Positions 7,848 through 17,087 of a DNA stretch of 64,000 bases are shown here, piece by piece (the first letter of the stretch is position 1; each line of letters starts with the position of its first letter). Origin of the DNA: Streptomyces sp. NBC_00513. GTDB taxonomy: Bacteria > Actinomycetota > Actinomycetes > Streptomycetales > Streptomycetaceae. A program made the translations under genes and the position numbers. The stretch covers positions 2,108,001-2,172,000 of the forward strand of contig NZ_CP107845.1 in the NCBI RefSeq assembly GCF_041431415.1. The letters are read 5' to 3'. Below the pieces are notes generated by a model that was not told the DNA's origin, did not search any database, and saw only the letters and a list, made by a program, of their open reading frames with translations.

Positions 7848-9232
7848 GCCGCACGAAGCCGCACGAGATCGTCGAGCGCGCGCTGGAGCTGTCCACGGCG
7901 GACGGCTGCGTCGTCATCGCGGACGAGGAGTCGAGCGCCAACCTGCGCTGGGCGGGCAACGCGCTCACCACGAACGGCGTCACCCGGGGCCGCACCCTGA
8001 CGGTCATCGCGACGGTCGACGGCAAGGAGGGCACGGCCTCGGGGGTCGTGTCGCGCTCCGCCGTCACCGCCGCCGATCTGGAGCCGCTGGTCCGGGCCGC
8101 CGAGGAGGCCGCTCGGGCCGGCGCCTCGGCCGAGGACGCGCAGCCCCTGGTGACCGGGGTCCCGGCCTCGACGGACTTCACCGAGGGCCCCGCCGAGACC
8201 TCCTCGGCGGTGTTCGAGCGGTTCGCCCCGGCGCTCGGCGAGGCCTTCGCCCGGGCCCGTGCGGGCGGGCGCGAGCTGTACGGTTTCGCCAACCACGAGC
8301 TGGTCTCCACGTACATCGGCACGTCCGCGGGGCTGCGGCTGCGGCACGACCAGCCCAACGGCACCCTGGAGCTCAACGCGAAGTCCCCCGACCGGCTGCG
8401 GTCGGCGTGGGCGGGCCGCTCCACCCGGGACTTCACGGACGTGGACCCCACCGTCCTGGACGCGGAGCTCGCGGTGCGCCTCGGTTGGGCGGAGCGGAAG
8501 ATCGAGCTGCCCGCCGGGCGGTACGAGACGCTGCTGCCGCCGACGGCGGTCGCCGACCTGATGATCTACCAGATGTGGTCGGCGTCGGCGCGGGACGCGG
8601 TGGAGGGCCGGACGGTCTTCTCCAAGCCCGGCGGCGGGACCCGGCTCGGCGAGAAGCTGTCCGAGCTGCCGCTGACCCTGCGCAGTGACCCGAACGCGCC
8701 GGGTCTGGAGTCGGCGCCGTTCGTGATCGCGCACAGCTCGGGCGACGACGCCTCCGTCTTCGACAACGGCCTGGCCGTCCCGGCGACGGAGTGGATCAGC
8801 GGGGGCGAGCTGGCCCGGCTGACGACGACCCGGCACAGCGCGGAGCTGACCGGGCAGCCGGTCTCCCCCGGCTTCGGGAACCTGATCCTCGACGGCGGCG
8901 GCGACCGCTCGCTGGAGGAGATGGTCGCCGCGACCGAGCGCGGTCTGCTGCTGACCTGCCTCTGGTACATCCGCGAGGTGGACCCGGCGACTCTGCTGCT
9001 CACGGGCCTGACCCGGGACGGCGTGTACCTGGTGGAGAACGGTCAGGTCGTCGGGGAGGTCAACAACTTCCGCTTCAACGAGTCCCCGGTGGACCTGCTG
9101 TCGCGGGCCTCCGAGGCGGGCCGGACCGAGCAGACCCTGCCGCGCGAGTGGAGCGACTGGTTCACCCGGGCCGCGATGCCGGCGCTGCGGATCCCGGACT
9201 TCAACATGAGCTCGGTCAGCAAGGGCGTCTGA
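7844..9232 (+). CDS. tldE: TldE/PmbA-family protein, partner of TldD
   Basis: 462 aa, same fold family as TldD but without HExxxH, as expected for the non-catalytic partner that completes the TldD/TldE heterodimer. Features: N-terminal ELSTADGCVVIADEESSANLRWAGN, central SPDRLRSAWAGRSTRDF, C-terminal TRDGVYLVENGQVVGEVNNFRFNESP, typical of the modulator-of-gyrase family. It is translated from the second copy of the duplicated AGGAGG/ATGA junction. Confidence 0.88.
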   Translation: MSRTKPHEIVERALELSTADGCVVIADEESSANLRWAGNALTTNGVTRGRTLTVIATVDGKEGTASGVVSRSAVTAADLEPLVRAAEEAARAGASAEDAQPLVTGVPASTDFTEGPAETSSAVFERFAPALGEAFARARAGGRELYGFANHELVSTYIGTSAGLRLRHDQPNGTLELNAKSPDRLRSAWAGRSTRDFTDVDPTVLDAELAVRLGWAERKIELPAGRYETLLPPTAVADLMIYQMWSASARDAVEGRTVFSKPGGGTRLGEKLSELPLTLRSDPNAPGLESAPFVIAHSSGDDASVFDNGLAVPATEWISGGELARLTTTRHSAELTGQPVSPGFGNLILDGGGDRSLEEMVAATERGLLLTCLWYIREVDPATLLLTGLTRDGVYLVENGQVVGEVNNFRFNESPVDLLSRASEAGRTEQTLPREWSDWFTRAAMPALRIPDFNMSSVSKGV

Positions 9233-9252
9233 GCCGGTCGGGGAGTCGGGGG

Positions 9253-9288
9253 GAGGTTCCCCGCCCGCCTAGACTGGCGGGGAACCTC
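9253..9288. terminator. Terminator between tldE and tyrS
   Basis: 13-bp perfect stem (arms 9253-9265, 9276-9288) with a 10-base loop, 20 bases after the tldE stop and about 50 bases before tyrS. Confidence 0.75.
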
Positions 9289-9341
9289 TCAGCACCCTGT
9301 TTCATCTCGCTGTTTCATCTCGCTCAAGGAGAGTCACAACC

Positions 9342-10607
9342 GTGACGGACATCGTCGACGAACTGAAGTGGCGCGGGCTGTTCTCGCTGTCCACCGATGA
9401 AGAAGCGCTGCGCAAGGCCTTCGCGGACGGTCCCGTCACGTTCTATTGCGGTTTCGACCCGACCGCGGCCTCGCTGCACGTGGGACACCTGGTGCAGGTG
9501 CTCACCGTGCGTCGGCTCCAGCAGGCCGGGCACCGTCCGCTGGCTCTGGTCGGCGGGGCCACGGGCCAGATCGGCGACCCGCGCCCGACGGCCGAGCGCA
9601 CCCTGAACGACCCGGACACGGTCGCGAACTGGGTGAGCCGGCTGCGTGCGCAGATCGAGCCGTTCCTGTCCTTCGAGGGCGAGAACGCCGCGGTCATGGT
9701 GAACAACCTGGACTGGACGGCGGGCCTGTCCGCCATCGAGTTCCTGCGGGACATCGGCAAGCACTTCCGCGTCAACAAGATGCTGACGAAGGACTCGGTG
9801 GCCCGCCGGCTGGAGTCCGACCAGGGCATCAGCTACACGGAGTTCAGCTACCAGCTGCTCCAGGGCATGGACTTCCTGGAGCTGTACCGCCGTTACGGCT
9901 GCACGCTCCAGCAGGGCGGCTCGGACCAGTGGGGCAACCTGACGGCCGGTCTCGACCTGATCCACCGCCTGGAGCCGGACGCGCACGTCCACGCCATGGC
10001 GACCCCGCTGATGGTCAAGGCGGACGGCACCAAGTTCGGCAAGTCCGAGAGCGGCGCCGTCTGGCTCGACCCGGAGATGACCACGCCGTACGCGTTCTAC
10101 CAGTTCTGGCTGAACGTGGACGACCGGGACATCTCGACCTACATGCGCATCCTGTCCTTCCGGTCCCGCGAGGAACTGGAGGAGCTGGAGGCGCAGACCG
10201 CCGAGCGGCCGCAGGCGCGCGCCGCGCAGCGGGCGCTCGCGGAGGAGCTGACCACGCTGGTGCACGGCGCCGACCAGTGCGCGGCCGTGATCGCCGCGTC
10301 GAAGGCGCTGTTCGGTCAGGGTGAGCTGACGGAGCTGGACGAGGCCACGCTGGCCGCGGCCCTGTCGGAGCTGCCGCGGGCGCGGGTCGCCGAGGCGGGG
10401 CTGGTCGTGGACCTCCTCGCCGAGACGGGCCTGGTCGCCAGCAAGTCGGCCGCGCGCCGGACCGTGAAGGAGGGCGGTGCCTACGTGAACAACGTGAAGG
10501 TCACCGCCGAGGACGCGGTCCCCGCCGCGGCCGACCTCCTGCACGGGCGCTGGCTGGTGCTGCGCCGCGGCAAGAAGAACCTGGCCGCGGTCGAGGTCAC
10601 GGGCTGA
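9342..10607 (+). CDS. tyrS: Tyrosyl-tRNA synthetase
   Basis: 421 aa, class I aminoacyl-tRNA synthetase charging tRNA-Tyr. HIGH-like motif HVGH in SLHVGHLVQ (about residue 46), tyrosine-binding YSYQLLQ-type region ([13 protein letters not shown]), GGSDQWGNL, and KMSKS-like KFGKS (about residue 230). The C-terminal S4 RNA-binding domain ([20 protein letters not shown]) is present. Start is GTG with AAGGAGA 9 bases upstream. No T-box leader is evident. Confidence 0.95.
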   Translation: MTDIVDELKWRGLFSLSTDEEALRKAFADGPVTFYCGFDPTAASLHVGHLVQVLTVRRLQQAGHRPLALVGGATGQIGDPRPTAERTLNDPDTVANWVSRLRAQIEPFLSFEGENAAVMVNNLDWTAGLSAIEFLRDIGKHFRVNKMLTKDSVARRLESDQGISYTEFSYQLLQGMDFLELYRRYGCTLQQGGSDQWGNLTAGLDLIHRLEPDAHVHAMATPLMVKADGTKFGKSESGAVWLDPEMTTPYAFYQFWLNVDDRDISTYMRILSFRSREELEELEAQTAERPQARAAQRALAEELTTLVHGADQCAAVIAASKALFGQGELTELDEATLAAALSELPRARVAEAGLVVDLLAETGLVASKSAARRTVKEGGAYVNNVKVTAEDAVPAAADLLHGRWLVLRRGKKNLAAVEVTG

Positions 10608-10643
10608 GCCGTTCGCGCGGGGTGACCCGGTGACGGCATGACG

Positions 10644-10712
10644 AAGGGGCCGTTTCGGACGCGTGGTCCGGGCCGGCCCCTTCCCGTCGACCCGGTGGAC
10701 CGGGTCGACGGG
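10644..10712. terminator. Two hairpins between tyrS and the GlsB-like gene
   Basis: First stem AAGGGGCC/GGCCCCTT (10644-10651, 10675-10682). Second, immediately after, a near-perfect palindrome with 14-base arms (10683-10696, 10699-10712) and a 2-base centre, allowing about 13 pairs. Together they end transcription from both convergent genes. Confidence 0.75.
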
Positions 10713-10714
10713 GT

Positions 10715-10993
10715 TCAGGTCGTCTGCCGCTTGTTGCCCCGGATGGCCAGGTAGAGCATGTCGCCCAGGCCGACGATCAGGACCGCTCCGGCGAGCTGCA
10801 GCAGATGGCGGATCCAGTCGATGCCCTTGGTGTCCTCGACGCCGATCCACCGGGAGACGGCGTTGCCGAGGAGCGCTCCGAGGATGCCGAAGATGGTGGT
10901 CAGCCAGAGTGGCTGGTGCTGCTTGCCCGGCAGGATGGCCCGGGCAATCAGGCCCAGCACAAAACCGACGATGATCGCCCAAACCCATTCCAT
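10715..10993 (-). CDS. GlsB/YeaQ/YmgE-family stress membrane protein
   Basis: 92 aa, three membrane helices: MEWVWAIIVGFVLGLIARAI, a middle TIFGILGALLGNAV segment and a C-terminal LAGAVLIVGLGDMLYLAI. The glycine-rich IVGFVLGLIARAILPG start is the family signature (formerly 'transglycosylase-associated protein'). The ribosome site is very strong (AGGAGGAGG). The central insert with WIGVEDTKGIDWIRHLL is longer than in the shortest members. Linked to envelope or general stress in other bacteria. Confidence 0.85.
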   Translation of the reverse strand: MEWVWAIIVGFVLGLIARAILPGKQHQPLWLTTIFGILGALLGNAVSRWIGVEDTKGIDWIRHLLQLAGAVLIVGLGDMLYLAIRGNKRQTT

Positions 10994-11195
10994 GTCGAGC
11001 CTCCTCCTGGCGCGTTGTGCGCATGTGCGCCCAGTCTCGGCCCGACCGGTCTACAGCGCATTTCGGACAACGCCATTCGGGGGCCACTCAAGGGGACGTC
11101 GAGGCGCACCCGCCCTCCACCCAGACGGAGGACCGGCGTACGGTGGAAGCCTCCGGGCCCGGGCGTGTCCGGCGGGTGGATCGGATGGTGGAGAC

Positions 11196-11528
11196 GTGCA
11201 GCGGACGAAGCGGAACGGGGCCGAGGTCTTCCGGATCACCGGGGCGCGGATGGGTCTCGCCGAGGACGTGCGGGGCCGGCAACGCAGGTACGTCATCTCG
11301 ATGGTGATCAGGACCCTGTCGGTCATCGCCACGGTGGTCCTGTGGAACGTGGAACGTCACGTGGCGATCGTGACGCTCGTCGCGGGCGCGCTGCTGCCGT
11401 ACGTCGCCGTGGTCATCGCGAACGCGGGCCGCGAGTCGACTCCGTCCCTCCCCTCACACTTCATGCCGGCTCCTGTGCTCCCCGCACTGGAGCCCGGAAA
11501 CCTCAAGAAAACCTCAGATCAATCATGA
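11196..11528 (+). CDS. DUF3099-domain membrane protein
   Basis: 110 aa. Core AEVFRITGARMGLAEDVRGRQRRYVISM followed by two hydrophobic segments (VIRTLSVIATVVLWNV and VAIVTLVAGALLPYVAVVIAN) and the ending ANAGRESTPSLP match the DUF3099 proteins of actinomycetes as I know them. The start is uncertain: the GTG has GGAG only 2 bases away, but no better in-frame start lies close. Function unknown. A hairpin terminator follows. Confidence 0.75.
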   Translation: MQRTKRNGAEVFRITGARMGLAEDVRGRQRRYVISMVIRTLSVIATVVLWNVERHVAIVTLVAGALLPYVAVVIANAGRESTPSLPSHFMPAPVLPALEPGNLKKTSDQS

Positions 11529-11604
11529 AGTTCCAGTGCACCACATCGGGTCTTGCGTGACATACTGCCTACGCGCTCCGCATCCCCCGTCGGAGCGACG
11601 GACC

Positions 11605-11640
11605 GACGCCGGGCAGCTCCCCCCGTGGCTGCTCGGCGTC
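11605..11640 (+). terminator. Hairpin after DUF3099 gene
   Basis: 13-position stem with one G-U pair (GACGCCGGGCAGC / GCTGCTCGGCGTC), 10-base loop. It is 77 bases past the stop and 26 bases before the next gene start, so it may also affect that gene's leader. Confidence 0.6.
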
Positions 11641-11665
11641 GCCCTTCCGTTTGTAGGGTTGAGGC

Positions 11666-11920
11666 GTGAACTCCCCTGATACGGACACCAACACACCCGC
11701 CGTCGCTCCCACCTGCTCCGCCAAGGGCTGCCGTGACGCGGCGGTCTGGGTCCTGGCGTGGAACAACCCGACCCTCCACACGCCCGAGCGGCTGAAGACC
11801 TGGCTGGCGTGCGAGGAACACCGCGAGCACCTCTCACAGTTCCTGGGGGTCCGCGGTTTCCTCAAGGACGTCGTGAGGCTCGACGAGTGGGTACAGCCGG
11901 AAGGCTCGGAGCGGCGGTAG
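11666..11920 (+). CDS. Small zinc-site protein, conserved, function unknown
   Basis: 84 aa. Cysteine/histidine spacing suggests one zinc site: C17-x4-C22 and C49-x2-H52-x2-H55. The conserved core is CSAKGCRDAAVWVLAWNNP, then TWLACEEHREHLSQFLG. I recall close relatives in Streptomyces annotated as hypothetical, or misleadingly as acetone carboxylase; nothing here suggests a carboxylase. Start GTG. It converges on moaA. Confidence 0.7.
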   Translation: MNSPDTDTNTPAVAPTCSAKGCRDAAVWVLAWNNPTLHTPERLKTWLACEEHREHLSQFLGVRGFLKDVVRLDEWVQPEGSERR

Positions 11921-11975
11921 CCGGTCCGAGCCTTCGAGGGGCCGCGGTGAGGTTCTTCGTGCCGGGAGGGGCGTG

Positions 11976-12965
11976 CTAGCCGCCGATGGCGGACATCGGG
12001 CGGTCGGGCTGGAGGAAGGTCGGGTCGTCGAGGCCGGACCCGGCCTTCTTGCCCCACATCGCCACCTTCCACAGGCGGGCGATCTCCTCGTCCGGGGCGC
12101 CCGAGCGCAGCGCGGCCCGCAGGTCGGACTCCTCGGTGGCGAACAGGCAGGTGCGGATCTGGCCGTCGGCCGTCAGTCGGGTGCGGTCGCAGGCGCCGCA
12201 GAAGGGTCGGGTGACCGAGGCGATGACGCCGACGGTGGCCGGGCCGCCGTCGACGACCCAGCGTTCGGCCGGGGCGGAGCCGCGTTCGTCCGCGCCTTCC
12301 TCGGTGAGGGTGAAGCGGGTGCGCAGGGACTGGAGGATGTCGCCCGCGGTGATCATGCCGTCGCGCTTCCAGCCGTGCTGGGCGTCGAGCGGCATCTGCT
12401 CGATGAAGCGGAGCTCGTACTCGTTCTCCACGGCCCAGGCGAGGAGGTCGGGGGCCTCGTCGTCGTTGAGTCCGGGCATCAGCACGGCGTTGACCTTGAC
12501 GGGGGTCAGGCCGGCGGCGCGAGCGGCGGCCATGCCCTCGATGACGTCCTTGTGCCGGTCGCGGCGGGTGAGGGTCTTGAAGACCTCGGGCCGCAGGGTG
12601 TCCAGCGAAACGTTCACTCGGTCGAGGCCGGCGGCCTTGAGCGCCTGTGCGGTCCGCTTGAGGCCGATGCCGTTGGTGGTGAGGGACATCCTGGGGCGGG
12701 GCTCCAGGGCCGCGCACTGTTCGACGATCCCGACCAGGCCGGGGCGCAGCAACGGTTCCCCTCCGGTGAAACGCACCTCGGTGATGCCGAGCCGGGTCAC
12801 CGCGATCCGAATCAGCCGGACGATCTCCTCGTCGCTGAGCAGGTCGGACTTGCCGAGCCACTGCAGGCCTTCCTCGGGCATGCAGTACGTACAGCGCAGA
12901 TTGCACCGGTCGGTGAGCGAGACGCGCAGGTCAGTGGCCACGCGGCCATAGGTGTCGAGAAGCAC
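11976..12965 (-). CDS. moaA: GTP 3',8-cyclase MoaA
   Basis: 329 aa from GTG with GGAGG 9 bases upstream. First step of molybdenum cofactor synthesis: radical SAM conversion of GTP to 3',8-cyclo-GTP. The SAM cluster motif is C21-x3-C25-x2-C28 (CNLRCTYC); the C-terminal second cluster cysteines are in FCGACDRTR and TCLFA; the C-terminus ends in the essential Gly-Gly (SAIGG). The TGGEPLL SAM-binding motif is present. A longer in-frame extension upstream lacks family similarity and is rejected. Confidence 0.95.
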   Translation of the reverse strand: MLLDTYGRVATDLRVSLTDRCNLRCTYCMPEEGLQWLGKSDLLSDEEIVRLIRIAVTRLGITEVRFTGGEPLLRPGLVGIVEQCAALEPRPRMSLTTNGIGLKRTAQALKAAGLDRVNVSLDTLRPEVFKTLTRRDRHKDVIEGMAAARAAGLTPVKVNAVLMPGLNDDEAPDLLAWAVENEYELRFIEQMPLDAQHGWKRDGMITAGDILQSLRTRFTLTEEGADERGSAPAERWVVDGGPATVGVIASVTRPFCGACDRTRLTADGQIRTCLFATEESDLRAALRSGAPDEEIARLWKVAMWGKKAGSGLDDPTFLQPDRPMSAIGG

Positions 12966-13090
12966 TGTGGGCCCCCTCCCCTGTCCGGTCGTAGAGGTCG
13001 CGCTGCGGTGAACGAGAGCGCATGCGCCGTATTCGAGCCTACGCGACGGCCCTCCCGTACAGGGATGCCCGAATGAACGAGACACGGCGC

Positions 13091-13120
13091 GGCCGCGTCG
13101 TAGGGAAGTACGACGCGGCC
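13091..13120 (-). terminator. Terminator of the DUF485-actP operon
   Basis: 12-bp perfect stem GGCCGCGTCGTA/TACGACGCGGCC with a GGGAAG loop, 22 bases past the actP stop. Confidence 0.8.
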
Positions 13121-13141
13121 ACGCTGAGTGTTCGGTGGATC

Positions 13142-14779
13142 TCAGACAGCGCCCGTTCCGGTCAGGGAGCGGACTTCCAACTCGGCGAACTTGGCGGGGT
13201 CGGCCTTCTCCTTGGACAGGACGGTTCCCAGCCATCCCAGGAAGAAGCCGAGCGGGATGGAGATGAGCCCCGGATTCTCCAGCGGGAACCAGTAGAAGTC
13301 GGCGTCCTTGAACATCGAGGTGGGCTTGCCGGAGACCACCGGGGAGAAGAGCACCAGGCCGACGGCCGAGACCAGGCCTCCGTAGATGGACCACAGCGCG
13401 CCCTGGGTGGTGAACCGCTTCCAGAAGAGGCTGTACAGGATCGTCGGCAGGTTGGCGGAGGCGGCGACCGCGAAGGCGAGGGCGACCAGGCCGGCGACGT
13501 TCAGGTCGCGGGCGAGGGCGCCGAGGCCGATGGCGACGGCCCCGATGACCACGGTGGACCAGCGGGCCGCGCGGACCTCCTCCTTCTCGGTGGCCTTGCC
13601 CTTGCGGATGACGTTCACGTAGATGTCGTGGGCGAAGGACGAGGAGGAGGCCAGGGTCAGGCCCGCGACGACGGCGAGGATGGTGGCGAAGGCGACCGCG
13701 GAGATCACGGCGAGCAGGATCGCGCCGCCGGTGGAGTCGGCGCCGCCGCCGATCTCCTGGGCGAGCAGCGGGGCGGCGGTGTTGCCGGCCTTGTTGGAGG
13801 CCAGGATGTCGGCCCGCTTGAGCAGGGCGGCGGCGCCGAAGCCGAGGGCGATGGTCATCAGGTAGAAGGCGCCGATGATGCCGATGGCCCAGTTCACGGA
13901 CTTGCGGGCGGCCTGCGCCGTGGGGACGGTGTAGAAGCGGATCAGGATGTGCGGCAGGCCGGCGGTGCCCAGGACGAGGGCGAGGCCGAGGGAGATGAAG
14001 TCCAGCTTGGTCGTCGCGTCCTTGCCGTACTTGAGCCCCGGCTCAAGGAACTTGGCACCCTGCCCGCTGTTCTCGGCGGCCTTGCCCAGCAGCTCCGAGA
14101 CGTTGAAGTTGAACTCGATCAGCACCATGAGGGTGATCAGCAGGGCGCCCGCGATGAGGAGCACCGCCTTGACCATCTGGACCCAGGTGGTGCCCTTCAT
14201 CCCGCCGATGGTCACGTAGACGATCATCAGTACGCCGACCAGCGCGACCACGGCCACCTTGCCGCCGTCGCTGGTGATGCCCAGGAGCAGGGAGACGAGG
14301 ACGCCCGCGCCGGCCATCTGGGCGAGCAGGTAGAAGATCGAGACCACGATGGTGGAGGTGCCCGCGGCGGTGCGCACGGGCCGCTGGCGCATGCGGAAGG
14401 CCAGGACGTCGCCCATCGTGTAGCGGCCGGAGTTGCGCAGCGGTTCGGCGACGAGCAGCAGCGCCACGAGCCAGGCGACGAGGAAGCCGATGGAGTAGAG
14501 GAAACCGTCGTAGCCGAAGAGCGCGATGGCCCCGGCGATGCCGAGGAAGGAGGCGGCGGACATGTAGTCGCCGGAGATCGCGAGGCCGTTCTGGAAGCCG
14601 GTGAACTGGCGTCCGCCCGCGTAGAAGTCGGCGGCGTCCTTGGTCTGACGGCCGGCCCAGACGGTGATGATCAGGGTGGCGACGACGAACAGCCCGAACA
14701 GGGTGATGATCAGCGGCCGGTGCTCGGTGGCTCCGGCGGCGAGGGCCGGGGCCGTCGCCGGGTCGAACGGCGTGGTCAT
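13142..14779 (-). CDS. actP: Cation/acetate symporter ActP (sodium:solute symporter family)
   Basis: 545 aa, about 13 membrane helices, SSS family. Typical ActP features: WAGRQTKDAADFYAGGRQFTG near the N-terminus, NGLAISGDYMSAASFLGI, and the sodium-site region SSSSFAHDIYVNVIRKGKATEKEEV. Moves acetate and other short acids into the cell with a cation. Its ATG overlaps the stop of the DUF485 gene by 4 bases (ATGA), the usual yjcH-actP pair. Confidence 0.92.
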   Translation of the reverse strand: MTTPFDPATAPALAAGATEHRPLIITLFGLFVVATLIITVWAGRQTKDAADFYAGGRQFTGFQNGLAISGDYMSAASFLGIAGAIALFGYDGFLYSIGFLVAWLVALLLVAEPLRNSGRYTMGDVLAFRMRQRPVRTAAGTSTIVVSIFYLLAQMAGAGVLVSLLLGITSDGGKVAVVALVGVLMIVYVTIGGMKGTTWVQMVKAVLLIAGALLITLMVLIEFNFNVSELLGKAAENSGQGAKFLEPGLKYGKDATTKLDFISLGLALVLGTAGLPHILIRFYTVPTAQAARKSVNWAIGIIGAFYLMTIALGFGAAALLKRADILASNKAGNTAAPLLAQEIGGGADSTGGAILLAVISAVAFATILAVVAGLTLASSSSFAHDIYVNVIRKGKATEKEEVRAARWSTVVIGAVAIGLGALARDLNVAGLVALAFAVAASANLPTILYSLFWKRFTTQGALWSIYGGLVSAVGLVLFSPVVSGKPTSMFKDADFYWFPLENPGLISIPLGFFLGWLGTVLSKEKADPAKFAELEVRSLTGTGAV

Positions 14780-15153
14780 TCCCCGGCCTCCATCCGCGCC
14801 TTGATGGCCGAGGCCTTGGGGTCGAGCTTCGCGGCGGCGTGCCGCGAGTACAGCCAGGCGATCAGGAAGGTGGTCGCGAACTGGCCGAGGCCGAGGACGA
14901 GGGCGACGTTGATGTTCCCGAAGAGCCTGGTCCCCATGAAGCCGCCCGCGTAGTTGGACAGCAGCACGTAGAGCAGGTACCAGGCGAGGAACGCCACGGT
15001 GAGCGGGAAGGCGAACGAGCGGTAGGAGCCGCGCAGTTCGGCGAACTCGGGGCTGTTCTGGACGCTCGTGAACTCTTCGGCGGTGGGGCCGGTCGGGTGG
15101 TGCGGCCCCGCGCCGCCGGGCGGTGGTGGTGGGGCTGCTGCTTCGAGGGTCAC
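14776..15153 (-). CDS. DUF485 membrane protein (YjcH-like), ActP partner
   Basis: 125 aa from GTG with AAGGAGA 6 bases upstream; an in-frame start 168 bases further up is less likely. Proline-rich N-terminus, then FAELRGSYRSFAFPLTVAF and two helices (FLAWYLLYVLLSNYA, INVALVLGLGQFATTFLIAWLY), the DUF485 pattern. It is encoded directly before the acetate symporter and overlaps it, suggesting an accessory role in acetate uptake. Confidence 0.85.
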   Translation of the reverse strand: MTLEAAAPPPPPGGAGPHHPTGPTAEEFTSVQNSPEFAELRGSYRSFAFPLTVAFLAWYLLYVLLSNYAGGFMGTRLFGNINVALVLGLGQFATTFLIAWLYSRHAAAKLDPKASAIKARMEAGE

Positions 15154-15411
15154 GGGGGGCTCTCCTTGTGACGCGGGTGCAGGGGGGACGACGGATGAAA
15201 CAACATCCGTGCGAGGGGGATGGTGACGCTGATCCCCCCTGTCAACGGCACGGACGGCGTGTCGAGACGGTTCAACCCCAGTTGATTCATTGGAAACTGA
15301 TTCCTCGAACTGATGGCGCAAGACCGAACGACAGCACTAGGTTCCTGTGTCATGAACCCGTCGGGCGCAACCGTGCCCGCACGGCCTTTTTCAGGATGAT
15401 GTGGAGAACCC

Positions 15412-16959
15412 ATGGCTCACCTGGGAACCGGTCACCGGCGGCGCGCACTCGCCGTTCCGGTCGGACTGGCACTCACCGCCTCGCTCGCCCTCCTTCCCTC
15501 CGTCGCGGCGTCCGCCGCCCCGCTGGGCAACACGGCGGACGCGGTGGCGACGGCCAAGCCCGACACCTCCGGCCCCAAGCTGTCGTACGTGGCGAACCTG
15601 ACCGCGTACGGGACGGTGAAGCAGGCGAAGAAGGCCATCGAGAAGGCCGGCGGAACGGTGGTGACCTCGCACGAGCAGATCGGGGTCGTCGTCGCGCACT
15701 CCCAGAACCCCGACTTCGCCAAGCAACTGCGCGCCCAGCGAAGCCTGTTCGTGTCGGTCGGCGCCACCCGGACGGCCCCGCTGTCCCCGGTGCAGACCAC
15801 CGAGGAGGGCGCCACCCAGCGGCTGAGCGCGGCGGACGCCGCGAAGGCGGCGGCGAAGGCCACTGCGGGCCAGGAGCCCCTGGAGTCGAACCAGTGGGAC
15901 CTGCGGGCGATCAAGGCCGACGAGGCCCACAAGATCAACGACGGCAGCCGCAACGTGACGGTCGGCGTCATCGACACGGGTGTGGACGACACCCACCCGG
16001 ACCTCGCCCCGAACTTCTCCAAGGGCCAGTCCGCGAACTGCGTGGGCGGTGTCCCCGACACCACCGAGGGCGCCTGGCGTCCGTACGCCGACGGCAGCGA
16101 CCACGGCACCCACGTCGCGGGCACCATCGCCGCCGCGCGCAACGACATCGGCATCAGCGGTGTCGCGCCCGGCGTGAAGGTCGCCGCCATCAAGGTGAGC
16201 GAGCCCGGGACCAGCCTCTTCTACACCGAGGCCGTCGTCTGCGGCTTCATGTTCGCCGCCGAGAAGGGGATCGAGGTGACCAACAACAGCTACTACGTCG
16301 ACCCGTGGAACTACACCTGCAAGTCGGACGACGACCAGAAGGCGCTGGTGGAGGCCATCGCGCGGGCGACGAAGTACGCGGAGCGCAAGGGTGTCCTGAG
16401 CGTGGCCTCGGCCGGCAACTCCGACCACGACCTGGCCGGTCCCTCGATCGAGGACACCACCAGCCCGAACGACACCACCGCCGTGCCGCGCACCATCGAC
16501 CCGAAGGTCTGCCTCGACCTTCCCACCCAGCTCCCCGGCGTGGTCACCGTGACCGCCACCGGCGACCAGGGCCTTCGGTCGTACTACTCCAGCTACGGGC
16601 TGGGCGTCGCCGACGTCGCGGGCCCCGGTGGCGACAAGTGGCAGGTGCCGGCCACGCCGGACGCCAACGGCCGGGTGCTGTCGACCCTTCCGGGCGGCGG
16701 CTACGGCTACAAGCAGGGCACCTCGATGGCCGCCCCGCACGTCGCGGGCGTCGTGGCGCTGCTGAAGAGCAAGCACCCCTCCGCCACGCCGTCGCAGCTC
16801 CAGGCGCTGCTGAAGGCCCAGGCCACGAAGCAGGCCTGCCCGGACAAGATCTACGACGGCGCCGGCGCGCTGATCGACGCCACCACCTGCAAGAGCAAGT
16901 GGGGCCAGACCGGCTACTACGGCTCCGGCGTGGTGAACGCGCTGCGCGCCGTGAAGTAG
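15412..16959 (+). CDS. Secreted S8-family (subtilisin-like) serine peptidase
   Basis: 515 aa. Signal peptide (RRRALAVPVGLALTASLALLPS..ASA), an inhibitor-like prodomain (about 50-110), then the peptidase domain with all three catalytic motifs: Asp in GVIDTGVDDTHPD (about 188), His in DHGTHVAGT (about 231), Ser in GTSMAAPHVAG (about 439). Six or more cysteines (NCVGG, VCGF, YTCKS, KVCLD, ACPDK, TTCKS) could form disulfides. Ribosome site GGAGAA 5 bases from ATG. Extracellular protease, monocistronic. Confidence 0.93.
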   Translation: MAHLGTGHRRRALAVPVGLALTASLALLPSVAASAAPLGNTADAVATAKPDTSGPKLSYVANLTAYGTVKQAKKAIEKAGGTVVTSHEQIGVVVAHSQNPDFAKQLRAQRSLFVSVGATRTAPLSPVQTTEEGATQRLSAADAAKAAAKATAGQEPLESNQWDLRAIKADEAHKINDGSRNVTVGVIDTGVDDTHPDLAPNFSKGQSANCVGGVPDTTEGAWRPYADGSDHGTHVAGTIAAARNDIGISGVAPGVKVAAIKVSEPGTSLFYTEAVVCGFMFAAEKGIEVTNNSYYVDPWNYTCKSDDDQKALVEAIARATKYAERKGVLSVASAGNSDHDLAGPSIEDTTSPNDTTAVPRTIDPKVCLDLPTQLPGVVTVTATGDQGLRSYYSSYGLGVADVAGPGGDKWQVPATPDANGRVLSTLPGGGYGYKQGTSMAAPHVAGVVALLKSKHPSATPSQLQALLKAQATKQACPDKIYDGAGALIDATTCKSKWGQTGYYGSGVVNALRAVK

Positions 16960-16989
16960 GCGTGGCGTAGGCGTGGCGTAGGCGTGGCC
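16957..16989. repeat. Three 11-bp tandem units at the subtilase stop
   Basis: TAGGCGTGGCG occurs three times in a row (last copy ends in C). The first TAG is the stop codon of the subtilase, so each unit repeats a TAG. Confidence 0.85.
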
Positions 16990-17028
16990 CACGCGTGAGG
17001 TGACGCGTGGGGCGGGCCGGACACGTGG

Positions 17029-17062
17029 AGGGGCCGGTCGGGGTACTCCCCGACCGGCCCCT
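17029..17062. terminator. Bidirectional terminator
   Basis: 15-bp perfect stem (AGGGGCCGGTCGGGG and its complement) with a TACT loop between the convergent subtilase and alcohol dehydrogenase genes. Confidence 0.85.
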
Positions 17063-17087
17063 TGCGTTCCGTACCGCCCGGTGATGC

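Noticed and set aside
6052..8451. 799-codon open frame on the minus strand across tldD
   Set aside because: Antisense reading of tldD and tldE; its composition follows mirrored codon bias, and tldD has the conserved zinc motif.
9233..9341. T-box leader for tyrS
   Set aside because: Only a simple 13-bp terminator hairpin with no T-box sequence or specifier loop, about 50 bases before the start.
12966..13090. Molybdenum cofactor riboswitch before moaA
   Set aside because: The leader is short, and I recognise no conserved riboswitch blocks.
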